The translations under genes were made by a program, and so were the position numbers. The notes beneath the pieces are model-generated. The model ran no database searches. It had not been told where the DNA came from and saw only the letters and a program-made list of their open reading frames with translations. Source: JBAYJY01 sp041664945 (GTDB lineage: Bacteria > UBP15 > UBA6099). Taken from it: a stretch of 15,571 bases of DNA. This document shows positions 13,869 through 15,571 of this stretch, piece by piece (position 1 is the stretch's first letter; every line of letters starts with the position of its first letter). The stretch lies in NCBI GenBank assembly GCA_041664945.1, contig JBAYJY010000104.1, positions 1 through 15,571 of the forward strand, written 5' to 3'.

Positions 13869-14693
13869 ATGATAAACAATTCCAAATACCTATCAATCTC
13901 TGTCGCTACATTTATGTTTGTATTTGTCCTATGCGGAACGGCGCTGGCGAAAAAAATGGAACCGGTCGCGAAAATCGCGAAAATCACAGGCGAAGTGCAA
14001 CTGAAGCAACCCGGAAAAGAAGAATGGATAAAAGCGTCGGAAAACATGCCTCTGCACGAAAATTCGCGTGTCAGGGCGCTGAAAGCCTCCGATGCGGTCA
14101 TTGAGTGGGCAAAAGGCCACGCAATGAAAATTTACGAGCTGACGGAGATCGCTTTCACTCAACTTGGCGTTGATAAAAAGGGACGCGAAACAACAGGGTT
14201 GGAAATGCCCGGCGGCCGTTTGCTCGCATTGGTTAAAAAGTTCGATGATTCCAAATCCGTCTTTACCGTGAGAACGCCAGCGGCCTACGCCGGAGTGCGC
14301 GGCACGCAGTTCACTGCGGAATCCGACGCTGGAAAGAGCGCGTTCGCCACTCTTGAAGGAAAGATCGCCGTCACTGCTCAGAATGTCGAGGTCGTGCTTG
14401 AAGCCAACTATCAGACATCCGTCGAAACCGGAATGCCGCCTGCCGAACCGCAACTCATCCCACAGGAAAAGATTGACGCCCTTAAAAAAGAAGTTAAAGT
14501 GATTTCCGACGTTTCCGAACAGGGCAAGTCCGAGGCCGGCGCCGGAAAAGGCGCCAACGCGCAGGAAGCGGCGCAACAGGACGCCATTAATCAAACCCAA
14601 CAGCAAATTATTGACCAGCAGACACAGGACGCCATTAACAACAGCGTCGAACAACAGGGCCATTACGATCCTTATTATCCGGGAATGCCGTGA
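13869..14693 (+). CDS. Exported FecR-domain protein with Gln-rich tail
   Basis: 274 residues from ATG 13869; an in-frame GTG at 13860 is the alternative. The purine-rich AAGAGAAAG (13852-13860) fits the ATG better. The signal peptide (1-27) ends C-G-T-A-L-A|K. The FecR domain covers about 34-185: 'AKITGEVQLKQPGKEEWIKASENMPLHENSRVRAL', a strand-rich middle, and the hallmark 'VRTPAAYAGVRGTQFTAE'. The tail (about 195-274) is helical and Gln/Ala-rich ('QEAAQQDAINQTQQQIIDQQTQDAINN'), ending in 'HYDPYYPGMP'. Stand-alone periplasmic FecR-domain proteins like this are not the sigma regulators of iron uptake; no fecI-type sigma gene or TonB receptor is adjacent. A structural or envelope-binding role is inferred. 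It is followed by HicBA, probably as a separate unit. Confidence 0.87.
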   Translation: MINNSKYLSISVATFMFVFVLCGTALAKKMEPVAKIAKITGEVQLKQPGKEEWIKASENMPLHENSRVRALKASDAVIEWAKGHAMKIYELTEIAFTQLGVDKKGRETTGLEMPGGRLLALVKKFDDSKSVFTVRTPAAYAGVRGTQFTAESDAGKSAFATLEGKIAVTAQNVEVVLEANYQTSVETGMPPAEPQLIPQEKIDALKKEVKVISDVSEQGKSEAGAGKGANAQEAAQQDAINQTQQQIIDQQTQDAINNSVEQQGHYDPYYPGMP

Positions 14694-14729
14694 GAGCTTA
14701 TCATATCTTACAAATTGCGCTTTAATTAG

Positions 14730-14771
14730 GAACTGCGGCATGGTTCTTTAAGACAGCCAAAAGCGCAGTTC
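14730..14771. repeat. 8-bp inverted repeat between fecR-like gene and hicB
   Basis: GAACTGCG (14730-14737) and CGCAGTTC (14764-14771) are perfect reverse complements separated by 26 bases. The 155-base gap (14694-14848) upstream of hicB holds this and little else that I can name. It may be a hairpin, an operator or the edge of a small interspersed repeat. Confidence 0.45.
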
Positions 14772-14848
14772 ATGGGCAAATTGAGCGACGACGTTCCGGT
14801 TAAATAACTGACATTGAAAAATCGTCGAAATAAAGTGAGGAATCGAAC

Positions 14849-15079
14849 ATGGCGACGCAAAAATATCAGGTGATAATCGAAAAGGACGAGGACGGTCTCT
14901 ACATCGCCGAGGTTCCGGGAATTTGCGCTTGCTATGCGCAGGGACGCTCGGTCGATGAAGCTCTCGCCAACGTGAAAGACGTGCTGAGCATGTGCATTGA
15001 GGAGATGGCTTGCCGCGGCGAGGAAATATGCCGGCAGAACGAGATAATCGGCATCGAAAGCGTCGAGGTCGAGATATGA
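14849..15079 (+). CDS. hicB: HicB-family antitoxin
   Basis: 76 residues; GAGG (14837-14840) lies eight bases before the ATG. The whole protein is the HicB-like partial RNase H fold: 'YQVIIEKDEDGLYIAEVPGICACYAQGRSVDEALANVKDVLSMCIEEM', matching the G-x-Y-x-A..P-G-x-x-x-x-G-x-x-x-x-E-A-x-x-N pattern. It lacks the C-terminal ribbon-helix-helix or HTH DNA-binding extension of long HicB proteins (about 130 residues), so self-repression by this protein is uncertain. HicB binds and blocks the HicA mRNA interferase. Gene order is antitoxin first, and the stop overlaps the toxin start (ATGA at 15076-15079), indicating translational coupling. Confidence 0.9.
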   Translation: MATQKYQVIIEKDEDGLYIAEVPGICACYAQGRSVDEALANVKDVLSMCIEEMACRGEEICRQNEIIGIESVEVEI

Positions 15080-15306
15080 GCCGGCGCCTGCCCGCGATGA
15101 AAGGTCGCGAAGTGATAACCGCCCTTCTCGGAAAAGGCTTCTACGAAGCGAGAAAATCACCCGGCAGTCACGTGCAGCTCGCTCACGCCGACGGCCGACG
15201 CGTCACCGTTCCGGACCACGCTAACATGGACATAGGACGCGGCCTTCTAATGAAAATTCTTCGCGACGCACATATCTCTCATACTGAATTCGCTGCATTT
15301 ATCTAA
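15076..15306 (+). CDS. hicA: HicA-family mRNA interferase toxin
   Basis: 76 residues from the ATG overlapping the hicB stop; a longer in-frame start at 15010 inside hicB is less likely because it lacks the HicA fold and is not coupled. The double-stranded-RNA-binding-like HicA core is clear: 'MKGREVITALLGKGFYEARKSPGSHVQLAHADGRRVTVPDHANMDIGRGLLMKILRDAHIS'. H32 in 'GSHVQL' is the catalytic histidine of the family. HicA cuts mRNA independently of ribosomes and is neutralised by HicB. It is intact, so the pair is probably functional. An isochorismatase-family gene begins 18 bases downstream and may be on the same transcript. Confidence 0.92.
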   Translation: MSRRLPAMKGREVITALLGKGFYEARKSPGSHVQLAHADGRRVTVPDHANMDIGRGLLMKILRDAHISHTEFAAFI

Positions 15307-15324
15307 CAATCGGAGGAACCGCTA

Positions 15325-15571
15325 ATGTCCGGCAAAGACAAGTATGGACGCATCAAACCTGAAGAAACCGTTCTTCTTCTCATCGACGCGCAGGAAAAAT
15401 TTGTTCCTCATATTCATAAGGTCGAGGAAATGATAGCCAACTGCGCGCGGATGGCGAAGGGTTGCAGAGAACTCGGAGTTCCAATAATTGTCACCGAGCA
15501 GTACCCTGAGGGATTGGGACGAACGGTGGGCGCTCTTAAGGAAGCGGCCGGCGAGTTCACCCCTTATATAA
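15325..15571 (+). CDS. Isochorismatase-family hydrolase (partial, 5' end)
   Basis: The first 82 codons of a gene that runs off the right edge; ATG 15325 with CGGAGGAAC at 15311-15319. It reads 'ETVLLLIDAQEKFVPHI' (14-30) with the catalytic aspartate D21, then 'MAKGCRELGVPIIVTEQYPEGLGRTVGALKEAAG'. This matches the YcaC-like isochorismatase/nicotinamidase fold, whose other catalytic residues (Lys, Cys) would lie further on. The substrate is unknown; the family includes nicotinamidases, isochorismatases and carbamoyl hydrolases. It sits 18 bases after hicA. Confidence 0.88.
   Translation, partial: MSGKDKYGRIKPEETVLLLIDAQEKFVPHIHKVEEMIANCARMAKGCRELGVPIIVTEQYPEGLGRTVGALKEAAGEFTPYI

Noticed and set aside
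13869..14693. FecR-domain protein as an iron-uptake sigma-factor regulator
   Set aside because: There is no ECF sigma gene or TonB receptor nearby, and the protein begins with a cleavable signal peptide instead of a cytoplasmic anti-sigma domain.
13929..14741. Minus-strand open frame of 270 codons opposite the FecR-domain gene
   Set aside because: The plus frame has a promoter, signal peptide and GVRGTQF motif. The minus frame has no recognisable domain.
1..15571. CRISPR array, tRNA or insertion sequence
   Set aside because: No regularly spaced direct repeats, no cloverleaf-like segment and no transposase or terminal inverted repeats were seen.

Overview
This is a bacterial chromosomal window of roughly even base composition, densely packed with genes on both strands. 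There are no rRNA or tRNA genes and no recognisable phage or insertion sequence. The envelope genes (three exported proteins with signal peptides, one of which appears to end in a beta-barrel) suggest a Gram-negative cell. A two-cluster ferredoxin-like DUF362 protein and a stand-alone methylmalonyl-CoA-mutase-type B12-binding subunit suit an anaerobic or facultative lifestyle. The sequence alone does not fix the phylum. Sigma70-type promoters and AGGTGG/GGAG ribosome binding sites are easy to see. No gene-free stretch exceeds 300 bases.

Left part (1-3524): a truncated exported thioredoxin-fold protein that lacks the CxxC cysteines (minus) diverges from a DUF362/ferredoxin protein (plus). Next come a small exported Lys/Cys-rich protein built from six C-x6-C repeats, a strong intrinsic terminator, and a short PDZ-less site-2 protease-like membrane protein.

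Middle (3597-7889): a B12-binding domain protein lies downstream of a secreted Ala-rich protein with a probable beta-barrel C-terminus (both minus). From a shared promoter region with overlapping -35 boxes, a PAS-GGDEF diguanylate cyclase is read the other way. It is followed directly by a DUF1343/NamZ-type N-acetylmuramidase homologue.

Right-centre (7941-13687), all minus: in transcription order, a GH1 beta-glycosidase, a 97-residue conserved-type small protein, a tight TatD nuclease / phospholipase-D-like / metallophosphoesterase operon, a family 2 glycosyltransferase with its own promoter, and CdsA (CDP-diacylglycerol synthase).

Right end (13811-15571), all plus: an exported FecR-domain protein that diverges from the GH1 gene, a HicB-HicA toxin-antitoxin pair with an ATGA overlap, and the start of an isochorismatase-family hydrolase.

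No known defence island or biosynthetic cluster is present. The most unusual items are the cysteine-repeat protein, the cysteine-less thioredoxin-fold protein, the minimal M50 protease, the single-HKD PLD protein with a putative zinc-binding tail inside a phosphoesterase operon, and several symmetric regulatory DNA elements.
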